DNA of 64,000 nucleotides from Cupriavidus agavae (GTDB lineage: Bacteria; Pseudomonadota; Gammaproteobacteria; Burkholderiales; Burkholderiaceae), in contig NZ_SGXM01000006.1 of the NCBI RefSeq assembly GCF_004217045.1, positions 62,001-126,000 on the forward strand. The letters are read 5' to 3'. Under the pieces are notes generated by a model. That model made no database searches and was not told the origin of the DNA. It saw nothing but the letters and a program-made list of their open reading frames with translations. The translations under genes and the position numbers were made by a program. This document shows, piece after piece, positions 24,545 through 33,813 of the stretch; position 1 is the first letter of the stretch; each line of letters opens with the position of its first letter.

Positions 24545-24848
24545 CGCGAATTTTTGGACCAGTTTTTCGATTCAGTTTAGTTTATGTCGCGCGCACTGCT
24601 GATGCCCGGGTGCAAGGCGGAGCGGGCTTAGCTCTGCTCCTCTGCGCCTCTGCGCCGCCGGCACAATTTGCTCGGAATGCTCGGTGCTACTCAGCAGCGG
24701 ACGCCTCGAAGAGCCGCCTCTCTGCGATAAACCTGTCAAGACATAGTCCGTGTCGCCATCAAGGCTGGAGCGGTCGTGCATTTCTAGGTGCTAACCCATT
24801 AGGGGTAATCATAAGTAGTGACGCCGGTAGCCGAGTACTTGAAGGCTT

Positions 24849-25085
24849 TTGCGCGCACGTGCTTTCGCCGTCCTCTTGGCCCTGATAAGTGCACGCCTGT
24901 GCGACAATCTATCTAGGGGGATCCGGGACCCCGCCATTATAGGTACCGGTAAGACAAACGAGCCGTCCGAGTTGAATACACCCGTTCCCGAACTGCCAAC
25001 ATCGCGTTTCTCATACTCCGCGAAGGTCTTGCACCGCAGTCCGGTAACGGTAACGGGTACGAGATCTTCCGACACGAAGACGTAG
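24849..25085 (+). CDS. possible exported small protein
   Basis: The frame starts RARAFAVLLALISARLCDNL, a signal-peptide-like stretch (basic start, hydrophobic core), and then becomes polar (TGKTNEPSELNTPVPELPTS). The 78-residue product would be exported. No ribosome site is clear and the region around is otherwise empty, so the call is weak. Confidence 0.25.
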   Translation: MRARAFAVLLALISARLCDNLSRGIRDPAIIGTGKTNEPSELNTPVPELPTSRFSYSAKVLHRSPVTVTGTRSSDTKT

Positions 25086-25369
25086 CGGCTTAGCTGCGCT
25101 TCTCAGCGCTTATGGTGCACAGCTGCCGATCCCGTTCCAAGCTTGCTCACGAAGCCTGTGAACGGTCCATAAACTGGCAGATGACGTTGCCGTCGGGAGT
25201 GACGGTGCCCTTGGCCAAAGCTGCCCCAAAATTTGGGTCCGGAATGGAGAGCACGTATGCACGCTCCTCTGGCATAGACGAGATGCGGACCCAACTTCAG
25301 AGGGGATATGCCCGTGGTGCGACCGTAAATCTTGTTCAGGCTTAACCCGTAATTCTTTGCGAGCGACAC

Positions 25370-26662
25370 GTGGAAGATGATCCAAACGGTAAAATTATCG
25401 ACAATCCCACCGCCAAAGAGATGCGAACCTGGCTGCCGATCGTTCGGGTCGTGGGATCGGTGGCGGGAGTCGCTGCGCAATTTGGGTTCAGGCGCAAAGC
25501 CATGACGAACCTGAAGCGGGCTGCGGATAAATTCTTGGCAAGCGCGGCTATTCTCGAGTTCCCGGACCGCTTCAATGAAGCTTTTGCGGGGCGGGGTTGG
25601 ATTGCAACGGGCTCTTTCTCGCTGGACGCCATGCGGAAGGCGGTCGATCTGCACGAGGAGGGAAAGCTAGAGGAGGCGGAGGACGCCATACTCGAATGGT
25701 TCACAGAGGACAATATCCGGCTGTTTGCCATCACTCGTGCGTATCGTTTCCATGTGGCCAAGCTGCGCGATGCGCAACTTGAGGAAGCACTGCGTCTCTA
25801 TCTTGAGGGCAGATACATCGCGGCTGTTCCCCTGATCCTGATTGCGTGCGACGGGTTTGCATCGGACGTATGTGGAATCAGTCCGTTCGAGAAGAATGCG
25901 GACCTAAACTGTTTCGATTCGATAACGGGTCATCGTACTTCGCTGCCCGCGTTGATGAAGCTGTTTGTCCAGGGCGTCCGGAAATCCACGGACGAAGAAC
26001 TGAGTATTCCAAAGCGGCACGGCATCTTGCATGGCCGATCGCTCGGATACGCCAACAGATTGGTGTGTGCGAAGGCATGGCTACTGATGGTAGCCCTGGT
26101 CGACTGGGCAATTGACAAGTCGTCGGAAGCCGCCAGGATGGAGGAACGCGAGCGCAAGGAAAAAGCTAGTTGGCGTAACTCGATGGATCAATACTCGCGC
26201 GTGCTTGAGGACAAAAAGAAGATCTGTGAATTTCGCCCAACCGAGACAAGCGGCCCATTGGCAGGGTCGCACGAATCTGATAGTGCCGAGCACGCTGCGC
26301 AGGAATTTCTGGAGGGCTGGAGTGCTCGCAACTTCGGGCGCATGGCAAAGTACGCCGTCAATCTGACCAAGAAACCCTTCAAGGCGATGGCGGGTGAGAT
26401 GCGCGACATGGCCGAGTTCGTTGTGTTGAATACGTGCGAGGTGGTTGCAATTCGCCATTCCACCGTTGCGCGGTGCGACATGCGCGTCCGTATTCAGGCC
26501 ACCGTCCGGGAAAAATTGGTTATCGGCGAGTTCAATGTGATTCTCTTCCGCAACAACGCGGAAGGCAATATTGCGATGCCGACCGACCAGGATTGCACCT
26601 GGGCAGTGCAGCAGCGAATTATCTACGATGTCATGCACGAGAGATTCGCCGAGGAGGCATAA
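25370..26662 (+). CDS. large hypothetical protein with HEPN-like motif
   Basis: The 430-residue protein probably starts at GTG 25370; an ATG 17 codons later is possible. A hydrophobic segment lies near residues 22-37 (PIVRVVGSVAGVAAQF), and helical segments follow. At residues 216-221 the sequence RHGILH sits in a helix-like context followed by GRSLGYANRLVCAKAWLLMV. R-x4-H with a following tyrosine/asparagine helix is the catalytic motif of HEPN-fold ribonucleases in many defence and toxin proteins. The C-terminal 130 residues form a separate mixed domain (VVAIRHSTVARCDMRVRIQA). The next gene is a truncated SIR2-like protein. A defence role is inferred from the motif and neighbour only. Confidence 0.75.
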   Translation: MEDDPNGKIIDNPTAKEMRTWLPIVRVVGSVAGVAAQFGFRRKAMTNLKRAADKFLASAAILEFPDRFNEAFAGRGWIATGSFSLDAMRKAVDLHEEGKLEEAEDAILEWFTEDNIRLFAITRAYRFHVAKLRDAQLEEALRLYLEGRYIAAVPLILIACDGFASDVCGISPFEKNADLNCFDSITGHRTSLPALMKLFVQGVRKSTDEELSIPKRHGILHGRSLGYANRLVCAKAWLLMVALVDWAIDKSSEAARMEERERKEKASWRNSMDQYSRVLEDKKKICEFRPTETSGPLAGSHESDSAEHAAQEFLEGWSARNFGRMAKYAVNLTKKPFKAMAGEMRDMAEFVVLNTCEVVAIRHSTVARCDMRVRIQATVREKLVIGEFNVILFRNNAEGNIAMPTDQDCTWAVQQRIIYDVMHERFAEEA

Positions 26663-27297
26663 CTCGAGTGACCGCGAGATCGAGATGCCAGAGGGGCGGC
26701 AGGGATTCGGCGAGAGGGTTTGCAAGACGCGTGCGCGAGATCTTTGCGCAAAGTCGCGTTTATACCGCTCTCGCCCGAATACGAAATGAAGCCGGCAATC
26801 GGACTCAGCTTCTTGTTCCGCCGCGAGCGCGACACTAGTCTGCTGGCGCCCGCCGCGGTCTGCGAATGCTTGCGAATATCGACGGCAAGTAATGCTTACG
26901 CTAGACCGTCAGCCGCCGCCAAACGAGTTGGACGACGATGCCCAGTTGGTCGCAGGCTGGTCGTTGGCTGAATACAGCGATGAAGTATGAAAGCGAGAAG
27001 GTCGCCGCTTTTGTGGACATGATTGTGACCATGGGTTCCGAGGTTCGGTTGAGTTTACTTCTTGTCACGCCGGAGGATCAGCATGGGTCCACGCTTCGAC
27101 TTTGTGCTTCATGTGAAGAGCGGAGCAGTCGAAGTCCATAATGAGTAGAAAGAATACCTTGTGACGACGACGCTACGTTTAGCAGTTGAAGAGAGTACGG
27201 AATCACAGATCCGACGAATAAATTAAGCTCGGTTCGCGGCAATCTCACGCACGTTCGAGCTAAGGAAGCTAATCTCGACGAGACGGATGATTAGAAG
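26663..27297. other. stretch without a supported gene
   Basis: Two short plus-strand frames (26720 and 26938) have no family. The region before 27298 is AT-richer, as expected of a promoter, and precedes the SIR2-like fragment. Confidence 0.35.
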
Positions 27298-27651
27298 ATG
27301 AACGATGATTTGAAGACGCTCCCGGATTATCCGGCACTGCAACAACTTGGGCGGGCACTGTGGAGAGATGGTTCAGCCAGAGGCGCTGCGCTGATGGTAG
27401 GAGCAGGCTTTAGCCGAAACGCAATTCGCGCTGGGTTAGATACTAAAGAACCGCCACTGTGGTCCAATTTGATTGACGAGATGGTCGCGCAGCTGCATGG
27501 TCGTAGCGACAATAAGCTCTTGAACCCATTGCGGGTCGCGGAAGAATATAGAACCTATTTTGGACAGGCAGCGCTGGATGAATTTACCATATCGCCATTT
27601 TCCGAGGCGACCAAGATTGGCAGCGATGTCTGTCCGGAAGCTTTACTCTAG
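27298..27651 (+). pseudogene. SIR2-like protein, N-terminal fragment
   Basis: The first 97 residues read PDYPALQQLGRALWRDGSAR, then GAALMVGAGFSRNAIRAGLD, LWSNLIDEMVAQLHG and RVAEEYRTYFGQAALDEF. G-A-G-F-S is the NAD-binding loop of the SIR2_2-type domain found in many anti-phage proteins that deplete NAD. The catalytic Asn and His that follow further along in the family are absent: after 27590 the sequence becomes unrelated (SPFSEATKIGSDVCPEALL) and stops. An IS3 remnant begins about 110 bases later and may have removed the rest. The fragment cannot act as an NADase. Confidence 0.7.
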
Positions 27652-27756
27652 CGTATCGCTGGTGGCCGTCGCCAAGTAGTGGCTCAGTTTTCTCGGTAGG
27701 ACGCGATTTTACCAGCGATGGGTTCATGGGATAGCCCCTAACTATATAGGCGATGA

Positions 27757-28415
27757 CTCGAGCGAGTTTTGCGCGAAACCCAAGCTGGCGAGCGCGTTTT
27801 TTGCCCAAGTTGAGCGCGACCGCCGTTTGAAGTCATGAAGGCCCCTGTCGATCTGCATCGCGATACCTTGGGAGTCGAGCCGATCTGCAAGGGCTTGCGG
27901 ATTGTTTGGTCTGGCTATCTGCGCCATGCCGCTGCTTCGTGACCTGTTCGGCGCTCTGGGAGAGCCAAGCTCGACGAGTAGCTCGATCCGAGATCAAACG
28001 GGTCTGGCAAACCAACATGCAGGTCTACGGCGCCGACAACCATTGACCAGATCCGGCGGAGGCACTGCTCCGTATCTGGCGTCGTGATGCGAATCCGTCC
28101 GCCGCGAACGACACCGCGTACTTCGCTGCTTCATCAACGGCGCAACGGTGCAGTGTGCGACCGCGTCCGCTTCACGGTTCATCTGCTTCCAAGCTCCGTT
28201 CCGTGCTCAACGGTCCGAATTGCATCTAGGTTTCGGACTTCACCTACGTTTCGATATGGCAGGGAGGGTTGTACGTTGCGTTTGTGATCGACGTGTTCGC
28301 CCGGTGTATCGTTGGCTGGTGGGTCAGTTCGTCGATGACCACGGATTTCGTTCTGGACGCACTCGACCAGAGGCAAACTACTATCGGCAGCTTGAGGAGA
28401 CTGGTGCAGAACCAG
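27757..28415 (+). mobile_element. IS3-family transposase remnant
   Basis: Pieces of the IS3 OrfA end and OrfB can be read across several frames: PKLASAFFAQVERDRRLK, then APVDLHRDTLGVEPICKGLR (the usual D-x-H-R-x-x-x-GVEPICK), VWQTNMQVYGAD, and DFTYVSIWQGGLYVAFVIDV followed by FARCIVGWWVSSSMTTDFVL DALDQRQ. The last segment is the DDE integrase core with the first two Asp residues. Frames change many times and the third catalytic residue is not found, so the element is long dead. It ends the SIR2-like gene fragment on its left. Confidence 0.8.
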
Positions 28416-28824
28416 CGCTAATCTAACGCAGTTAGCCTCCACGATTGCCGGTGCGACTGAGTGAGATGCGCGCGTAGCAATCGTGGTGGAATGATCGGCC
28501 GCTCCCGGCTGCGGATTCAGCCGGGCGACACTAAGGGGTGGAGCGATCAGGGAGGGCCGGAAGCCAGAGCCAGTCTGGACTTCGAAACACAATTCCGATC
28601 TACGCACCGTATTCAATATAAATTGTGATCGACCCGGTTGAGTTACGGTTCGTCGGACCGATCCGCAATCGCTAAAAGCAGAAGAATCAAGGGTCATCGC
28701 GACTCCGGAATACACTACTCGGTCGGCGTTTATCACAGTTGTGAAGCACGAAAAATGCACCCGTTTCGCTATAGTCGGTCAGCGCGAACCTTAGGTTCTC
28801 GAGAACACCAGAAGCCAAGTTGCA
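28416..28824. other. intergenic with an inverted repeat
   Basis: CCACGATTGC at 28439-28448 and GCAATCGTGG at 28477-28486 form 10-base perfect arms around a 28-base loop, just after the IS3 remnant; it may be a hairpin or a leftover element end. No gene recognised. Confidence 0.4.
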
Positions 28825-29433
28825 TCAGGCGTGTGGCATGGCGCGGAATGGCGGAAAATCTTCGACCAGCTTCGTGTATGCATGCAATCTCGGATGATTT
28901 GCTGGATTTATCTTTCCCGGTAGCATCGCTTGGGCAAAGGTCCAAACAACCGCCGCAGTGAGACCAGCCTGATCGAGGCGGGCTTCGTCGATCGGCATAG
29001 ATTGGCGTGAAATCTCCTCCTCGAGCATCGCAAAAGCGCTAGCGCACTGCTCATTCACGCGGTCGAGCCACGGCTGATGAATTTTCTCGGCCGGCCGGAT
29101 GTTGTGTTCATAAACGTTCTGTACAGCCTTTTCGCAGGCGGCAAGCGCTAACCCAATAGTGCGCAATGCGCGTTGCCTGACTTCCAGGGCCGTTGGCATC
29201 AAGCTACGCCCGGCCAATGCCTCGGCATAGTCAACGATGAGAGTCGAGTCCATCAGAACCACTCCGTTGTCACAGATCAGCGTTGGCGCCTTCACCGCCG
29301 GATTGATCGAACGAAATTGTTCGTAAGTGCGAAAAACCGACACCGGCTCATGCTCAAAATCAAGGCCCAGCAAGCGCATAGAAATCGCTGCGCGCCGTAC
29401 GTAGGGCGAATCCAGCATTCCGATCAGTCTCAT
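28825..29433 (-). CDS. glutathione S-transferase
   Basis: The 202-residue protein has a thioredoxin-like N-terminal domain (RLIGMLDSPYVRRAAISMRL, then PAVKAPTLICDNGVVLMDST) with Ser9 at the usual catalytic position and the cis-Pro in APTL and the D-S glutathione contact in LMDST. A helical C-terminal domain follows, ending in LPGKINPANHPRLHAYTKLV. GSTs conjugate glutathione to electrophiles or act as isomerases and dehalogenases. It is adjacent to the catabolic island's first LysR gene but in its own transcription unit. Start ATG and a plausible ribosome site (GAGAAAGC) are present. Confidence 0.92.
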   Translation of the reverse strand: MRLIGMLDSPYVRRAAISMRLLGLDFEHEPVSVFRTYEQFRSINPAVKAPTLICDNGVVLMDSTLIVDYAEALAGRSLMPTALEVRQRALRTIGLALAACEKAVQNVYEHNIRPAEKIHQPWLDRVNEQCASAFAMLEEEISRQSMPIDEARLDQAGLTAAVVWTFAQAMLPGKINPANHPRLHAYTKLVEDFPPFRAMPHA

Positions 29434-29641
29434 AAGCTTTCTCTTTCAAACAGTTTCGTTGGTCGGCAGCGCCGCCGGTTTGCGAGGTCCGAGCCGCGGT
29501 TAACAGGGACTATCAAGCGTCAGGGTACCAAAGCCGGGTGGCGGATGTGAGCGTATGGCGGTGGCCAGAAGCCATCGCGCGGGGACGGACCGACCGCAGC
29601 CGAGCTATGTCCAGCCCCGGTCTCGATAAATACACTCGTTC

Positions 29642-30568
29642 TTATTGGCGCTTGTTGCTTCCGCTCCAGTCAGGTTGCGTCATAGGAGGGATCAGCTCAT
29701 GCAGCCGGGAAAGCACGAGGCGCGCCGCGCGCGACAGCGGATGATGCTGGGTGAGCCCGAGGCTGATTGAGCGAGGAAGCTGGGGATTGATAATCTCCGC
29801 TGCGACCAGTCGCCCGGCGCTGACTTCATCGTCAACTGCCAACTGAGGCAGGATTATCAGGGCATGGCCGGACAGTGCCACCTCCTTCATGGCATTCAGG
29901 GATTCGACCTCGAGCGCCACATCCAGCGTGACGCCTTGCTGGCGCGCATGCTGGTCCAGGATCAATCGCAACCCGTTGGGCGCCGGCGGCAGCACAAGCG
30001 GGATCCCAGCCAAGCACTTGAAGTCCACGGCCGGCTGGTTGGCGATTGGATGCCCAGCTTTGCCGATCAGATAGTTCGCCACCGTGGCGAGCACGTCCTC
30101 GTTCTGACGGGGACTGGGCCCGTACCGGTTGATGACCGCGAGATCGAGGTGTCCAGCGTCGAGTTGTTCGTCAAGCTGTCCGCTGAACCCTTCGATCACC
30201 CGCAAGCGTACGCCGGGCGCCGTCTTTCGCAGGTCAGCGAATAGGGTAGGAATCAAGCGCCGGGTCATGGACGGCAGAACGCCAATCCTGACCGTCCCCG
30301 CGGGCACGCCCGCAGCATTGCGGATTTCGTCGTGCAGACGCGTCGATTGGGCGAGCAACAGCTCGATTTCCGGGAAGATCCGCTTGCCGAATTCGGACAG
30401 CACCATGCCTCGGCCGGTGCGCTCGAAAAGCCGATCTCCCCATTCGGACTCAAGGTTTGCGACGGTCCGGCTCACCAGCGACTGCGCAATGCCAAGCGCG
30501 CGCGCCGCCCGCGAGAGCGAGCCGAGTTCCGCCACCAAGGCGACCGTTTCCAGTTGCTTCAAGTTCAC
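29642..30568 (-). CDS. LysR-family regulator of the first catabolic operon
   Basis: The likely start is GTG at 30568, giving NLKQLETVALVAELGSLSRA, the standard LysR N-terminus; the open frame extends further upstream but without family similarity. The winged helix holds AARALGIAQSLVSRTVANLE. The effector domain runs from GTVRIGVLPSMTRRLIPTLF to SISLGLTQHHPLSRAARLVL. It is divergent from the Bug receptor gene at 30695 with a 126-base gap that contains an inverted repeat GTAT-N8-ATAC at 30599-30614. Regulators in this position usually bind a pathway intermediate and switch on the divergent operon, so it likely controls genes 30695-36845. Confidence 0.92.
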   Translation of the reverse strand: MNLKQLETVALVAELGSLSRAARALGIAQSLVSRTVANLESEWGDRLFERTGRGMVLSEFGKRIFPEIELLLAQSTRLHDEIRNAAGVPAGTVRIGVLPSMTRRLIPTLFADLRKTAPGVRLRVIEGFSGQLDEQLDAGHLDLAVINRYGPSPRQNEDVLATVANYLIGKAGHPIANQPAVDFKCLAGIPLVLPPAPNGLRLILDQHARQQGVTLDVALEVESLNAMKEVALSGHALIILPQLAVDDEVSAGRLVAAEIINPQLPRSISLGLTQHHPLSRAARLVLSRLHELIPPMTQPDWSGSNKRQ

Positions 30569-30598
30569 TTTACCAGCTATCCAAAAAGTCGAAATCAG

Positions 30599-30614
30599 GT
30601 ATCGCAGAATATAC
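30599..30614. promoter_or_regulatory. LysR-type binding site candidate
   Basis: GTAT (30599-30602) and ATAC (30611-30614) form an inverted repeat with an 8-base spacer in the 126-base divergent gap between a LysR gene and the operon it probably controls. LysR sites usually have the T-N11-A form with dyad symmetry; this fits within a base. Confidence 0.4.
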
Positions 30615-30694
30615 ACTTTTGCGGTAGCCAAAGTCTCCATACACTGCTGGACATCCTTCCATGTAGAGAAGGCACGCAAACGAATGGAGACAAC

Positions 30695-31735
30695 ATGCGA
30701 AGTTCCTCTACGCGCTGGCCCTCGCTGGCATATGTCCTGAGCGGCAAATCTGGAGCGCCGATTCATCTCGTGCTTGCCGGCATGTTGCTGTGCATGGCCG
30801 TTCTCATGCACGGGGGCGTCGCCCGCGCAGCGGCGAGCTACCCGACCAAGCCGATCCGACTGATCGTGCCGTTCCCGGCGGGCGGGCCGACTGACGGCAT
30901 GGCGCGCCTGATCGGGCAGCACCTGTCACAACAGCTTGGCCAGCCCGTAGTGGTCGACAACCGTGGCGGCGCGGGCGGCACGATCGCAACCGAGGCTGCG
31001 GCCGCCGCGTCGCCCGATGGCTACACGCTGTTCTTCTCCACGACGGGCACGTTGGCTATCAACCCGTCGCTCTACCGTTCGCTAAAGGTAGACCCAGTCA
31101 AGGCTTTCGATGCAGTAGGCTCGGTTGCCTCAACGACCAACGTGCTTGTGGTGCCGAATAGCCTGCCGGCGGGCAACATCAAGGAACTCGTCGCCCTGGC
31201 TAAGCAGAAGCCTGGTTCGCTGACGTTCGGGTCCGCTGGCAACGGCAGCTCCAACCATCTGTCGGGTGAGCTTTTCAAATCGATGGCGGGGATCGACATC
31301 GTTCACGTGCCCTATAAGGGCTCCGCCGCTGCGTTCACCGATCTCCTGGGCGGACGCATTTCAATGATGTTCGACACCGTTTCGAGTCAGGTGCAATACA
31401 TCGCAGGTGGGAAGGTCAAGGCGCTGGGCGTTACGGGCCCGCTCCGCTCCGAGGCTTTGCCGAAGGTGCCGACGGTTGCCGAGTCCGGCCTGCCAGGCTA
31501 TGACGTGACGATCTGGTTTGGCCTCTCCGCGCCCAAGGGCACGCCGCCGGAGGCGGTGCATCGCCTCAATGCCGAACTGCAAAAGGTATTGGCCCAAGCA
31601 GACGTCAAAAAGCAGCTTGCCATCCTGGGCGCGAACCCATTGCCCGGCACGCCCGCCGATTTCGAGAAATTGATTCAGCACGATGCGGCCAAGTGGGCTC
31701 CGGTGGTGAAGACGTCGGGAGCGACCCTTGACTGA
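30695..31735 (+). CDS. Bug/TctC-type tripartite tricarboxylate transporter receptor
   Basis: The 346-residue precursor has a long signal region ending GGVARAAA near residue 50; the mature protein is periplasmic. It has the family hallmarks YPTKPIRLIVPFPAGGPTDG, VDNRGGAGGTIATEAAAAAS, FGSAGNGSSNHLSGELFKSM, HVPYKGSAAAFTDLLGGRIS and PTVAESGLPGYDVTIWFGLS. These receptors bind carboxylates with high affinity and feed TctAB-type permeases, often encoded elsewhere, as no TctAB gene is seen here. It is the first gene of the operon under the divergent LysR gene. Its stop overlaps the start of the acyl-CoA ligase by 8 bases. Confidence 0.94.
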   Translation: MRSSSTRWPSLAYVLSGKSGAPIHLVLAGMLLCMAVLMHGGVARAAASYPTKPIRLIVPFPAGGPTDGMARLIGQHLSQQLGQPVVVDNRGGAGGTIATEAAAAASPDGYTLFFSTTGTLAINPSLYRSLKVDPVKAFDAVGSVASTTNVLVVPNSLPAGNIKELVALAKQKPGSLTFGSAGNGSSNHLSGELFKSMAGIDIVHVPYKGSAAAFTDLLGGRISMMFDTVSSQVQYIAGGKVKALGVTGPLRSEALPKVPTVAESGLPGYDVTIWFGLSAPKGTPPEAVHRLNAELQKVLAQADVKKQLAILGANPLPGTPADFEKLIQHDAAKWAPVVKTSGATLD

Positions 31736-33812
31736 AACGTTCAATGCGCTGTTCTCGCCGGGCTCGGTGGCCATCATCGGGGCATCGGACAACCCGAACA
31801 AGGTCGGTGGTCGGCCTATCCACTACATGCGCAAGTTCGGCTATGCGGGGGAAGTGTTTCCCGTGAATCCGGGGCGCACGACAATCCAGGGTTACCGCGC
31901 GTACCCTACGCTGGGCGATATCGGTAAGACGCCCGACGCCGTGGTGATCGCGGTATCGGGCGACGCGACGATGGAGCAGGTGCGCGCCTGTGCCGACGCC
32001 GGGGTGAAGGCTGCGGTAATCATGGCCTCCGGTTTCGCCGAGACGGGCCAGGAGGGTCGGACGCGCCAGCAGGAAATGGTGGATGTTGCCAGGGCGGGCG
32101 GCATGCGCCTCGTGGGGCCTAACGCGCAGGGAACGGCCAATTTCGCCAAGGGAGCCGTGCTGAACTTCTCGACCATGTTCATGGAGGTCGCCCCCGCGGA
32201 TGGACCGATTGCGATCATCAGCCAGAGCGGAGCCGCCAGCGTCATGCCGTACGCGCTATTGCGGCAAGCCGGACTGGGCGTGCGCTACCTGGTGGCGACG
32301 GGTAACGATGCCGATCTTGATGCCTGCGCCATGACGGCGGCCGTGGCCGAGGATCCAGCGATCAAGTTGATCCTACTCTACCTGGAGTCCGTGTCAGATC
32401 CGGCGGCGCTCGCGCGGGCCGCAGCGATCGCCCGTAGCCGTGGTGCCAGCATCGTCGCGATCAAGGCAGGTAGAAGCCAGCACGGCGCACGCGCGGCGGC
32501 ATCCCACACCGGGGCATTGGTGGGAAACGACGCAGCCATCGATGCGTTTTTCGCTCGCATTGGCATATGGCGCGCCGCCGATATTGGTGAACTCGTGCGC
32601 GCCGTGCCGTTGTACCTGCAGGGACGCGCACCCGGGCAGGGGCGTACCGTGGTGATGAGCCATAGCGGCGCCGTGGGCGTGATGGCGGCCGACCTGGCAG
32701 AGCGGCATGATCTATCGCTCACGGAACTGGAGTCTGCGACGCTCGAGAGCCTCGGTGCGATCCTTCCCGATTTTGGTACTGCCAGTAACCCGCTCGATAT
32801 GACGGCGGCGCTCATGGGAAAGGGCGATATGTTCCCGCGTGTCCTCGATGCGCTCGGTGGGGATCCGCAAGCGGACATGGTCATGATTGGGATTCCGGTC
32901 GCGGGCCCAGGCTACGACGTAGAAGCACTCGCCCGCGATGCTGCAGCGTCCAGCAGCCGGTTTGGCAAGCCGCTGGTGGTCAGCGCCCCTCAGCAAGCCG
33001 TTCGAGACGTCTTCGTACAACATGGCGTTCCGACGTTCGTCACGGAAGGCGATGCGATCGCTGCGCTGGCTCAGTACGCAGCCCACGCGCGCCTCGAGGC
33101 GTCGGCGCAAACGCCAGAATTCTCGAACAACCCCTTGTCACTAGAGGGGAGCGGTCTACAGGACGAGGCCCGCAGCCTGGCCCTGCTTGCACAGGCAGGC
33201 GTCCCCGCAGTGCCTAACCGTATCTGTGCGACTGCAGATGAGGCGGTCGCGGCCTTCTCGGCGCTGGGCTGTGGCTCTGTCGTGGTCAAGGGTTGCGCGG
33301 CAGAGGTGCCGCACAAGAGCGAACATGGTCTCGTCCATCTCAGGCTGGCCGACCCTACGGCTGTCGAACAAGCCGCGAGAGACTGTCTGCACAAACTGCG
33401 AGAACTTGGAGTCCAGAGCCCAAGGGTGGTGGTGGCGGCGATGGTGGCAGGGCGGCACGAGTTTGCGCTGGGCGTATCGGTCGACCCCGTGCTCGGCCCG
33501 CTTGTGATGATCGGAGAAGGCGGCACGCTACTCGAGTTGCGCAAAGACATCGTCTCTTTGCTTGCGCCGTTTAGCCAGGCGGATGTCAGAGCAGCCTGCG
33601 GCCGGCTTCGTATTGCACCGCTCTTTCAGGGGTATCGGGACATGCCGGCGCTCGATCTCGACGCGTTGGCCGCGGCAGCCGTGGCGCTGGGAGACTGGGC
33701 GGTGCAACACCGCGAAACTCTGAAGTCGGTGGACATTAACCCATTGATGGTGCAGGCGGCCGGGGAGGGCGTTGTTGCCGTGGATGCCGTGGTGGAACTG
33801 GCTGGAGCCTGA
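31728..33812 (+). CDS. acyl-CoA synthetase, NDP-forming type
   Basis: The 694-residue protein starts at TTG 31728, within the receptor's last codons, giving TETFNALFSPGSVAIIGASD, the usual CoA-binding N-terminus (residues 1-130). A ligase-CoA domain follows with the phosphohistidine loop SHTGALVGND (His260). An ATP-grasp domain occupies the last 220 residues (VVKGCAAEVPHKSEHGLVHL, ending VDINPLMV). This domain order is that of acetate--CoA ligase family proteins that make acyl-CoA with ATP and release ADP. In this operon it probably activates the imported acid. Close spacing (2 bases to the next gene) indicates translational coupling. Confidence 0.93.
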   Translation: MTETFNALFSPGSVAIIGASDNPNKVGGRPIHYMRKFGYAGEVFPVNPGRTTIQGYRAYPTLGDIGKTPDAVVIAVSGDATMEQVRACADAGVKAAVIMASGFAETGQEGRTRQQEMVDVARAGGMRLVGPNAQGTANFAKGAVLNFSTMFMEVAPADGPIAIISQSGAASVMPYALLRQAGLGVRYLVATGNDADLDACAMTAAVAEDPAIKLILLYLESVSDPAALARAAAIARSRGASIVAIKAGRSQHGARAAASHTGALVGNDAAIDAFFARIGIWRAADIGELVRAVPLYLQGRAPGQGRTVVMSHSGAVGVMAADLAERHDLSLTELESATLESLGAILPDFGTASNPLDMTAALMGKGDMFPRVLDALGGDPQADMVMIGIPVAGPGYDVEALARDAAASSSRFGKPLVVSAPQQAVRDVFVQHGVPTFVTEGDAIAALAQYAAHARLEASAQTPEFSNNPLSLEGSGLQDEARSLALLAQAGVPAVPNRICATADEAVAAFSALGCGSVVVKGCAAEVPHKSEHGLVHLRLADPTAVEQAARDCLHKLRELGVQSPRVVVAAMVAGRHEFALGVSVDPVLGPLVMIGEGGTLLELRKDIVSLLAPFSQADVRAACGRLRIAPLFQGYRDMPALDLDALAAAAVALGDWAVQHRETLKSVDINPLMVQAAGEGVVAVDAVVELAGA

Positions 33813-33813
33813 A

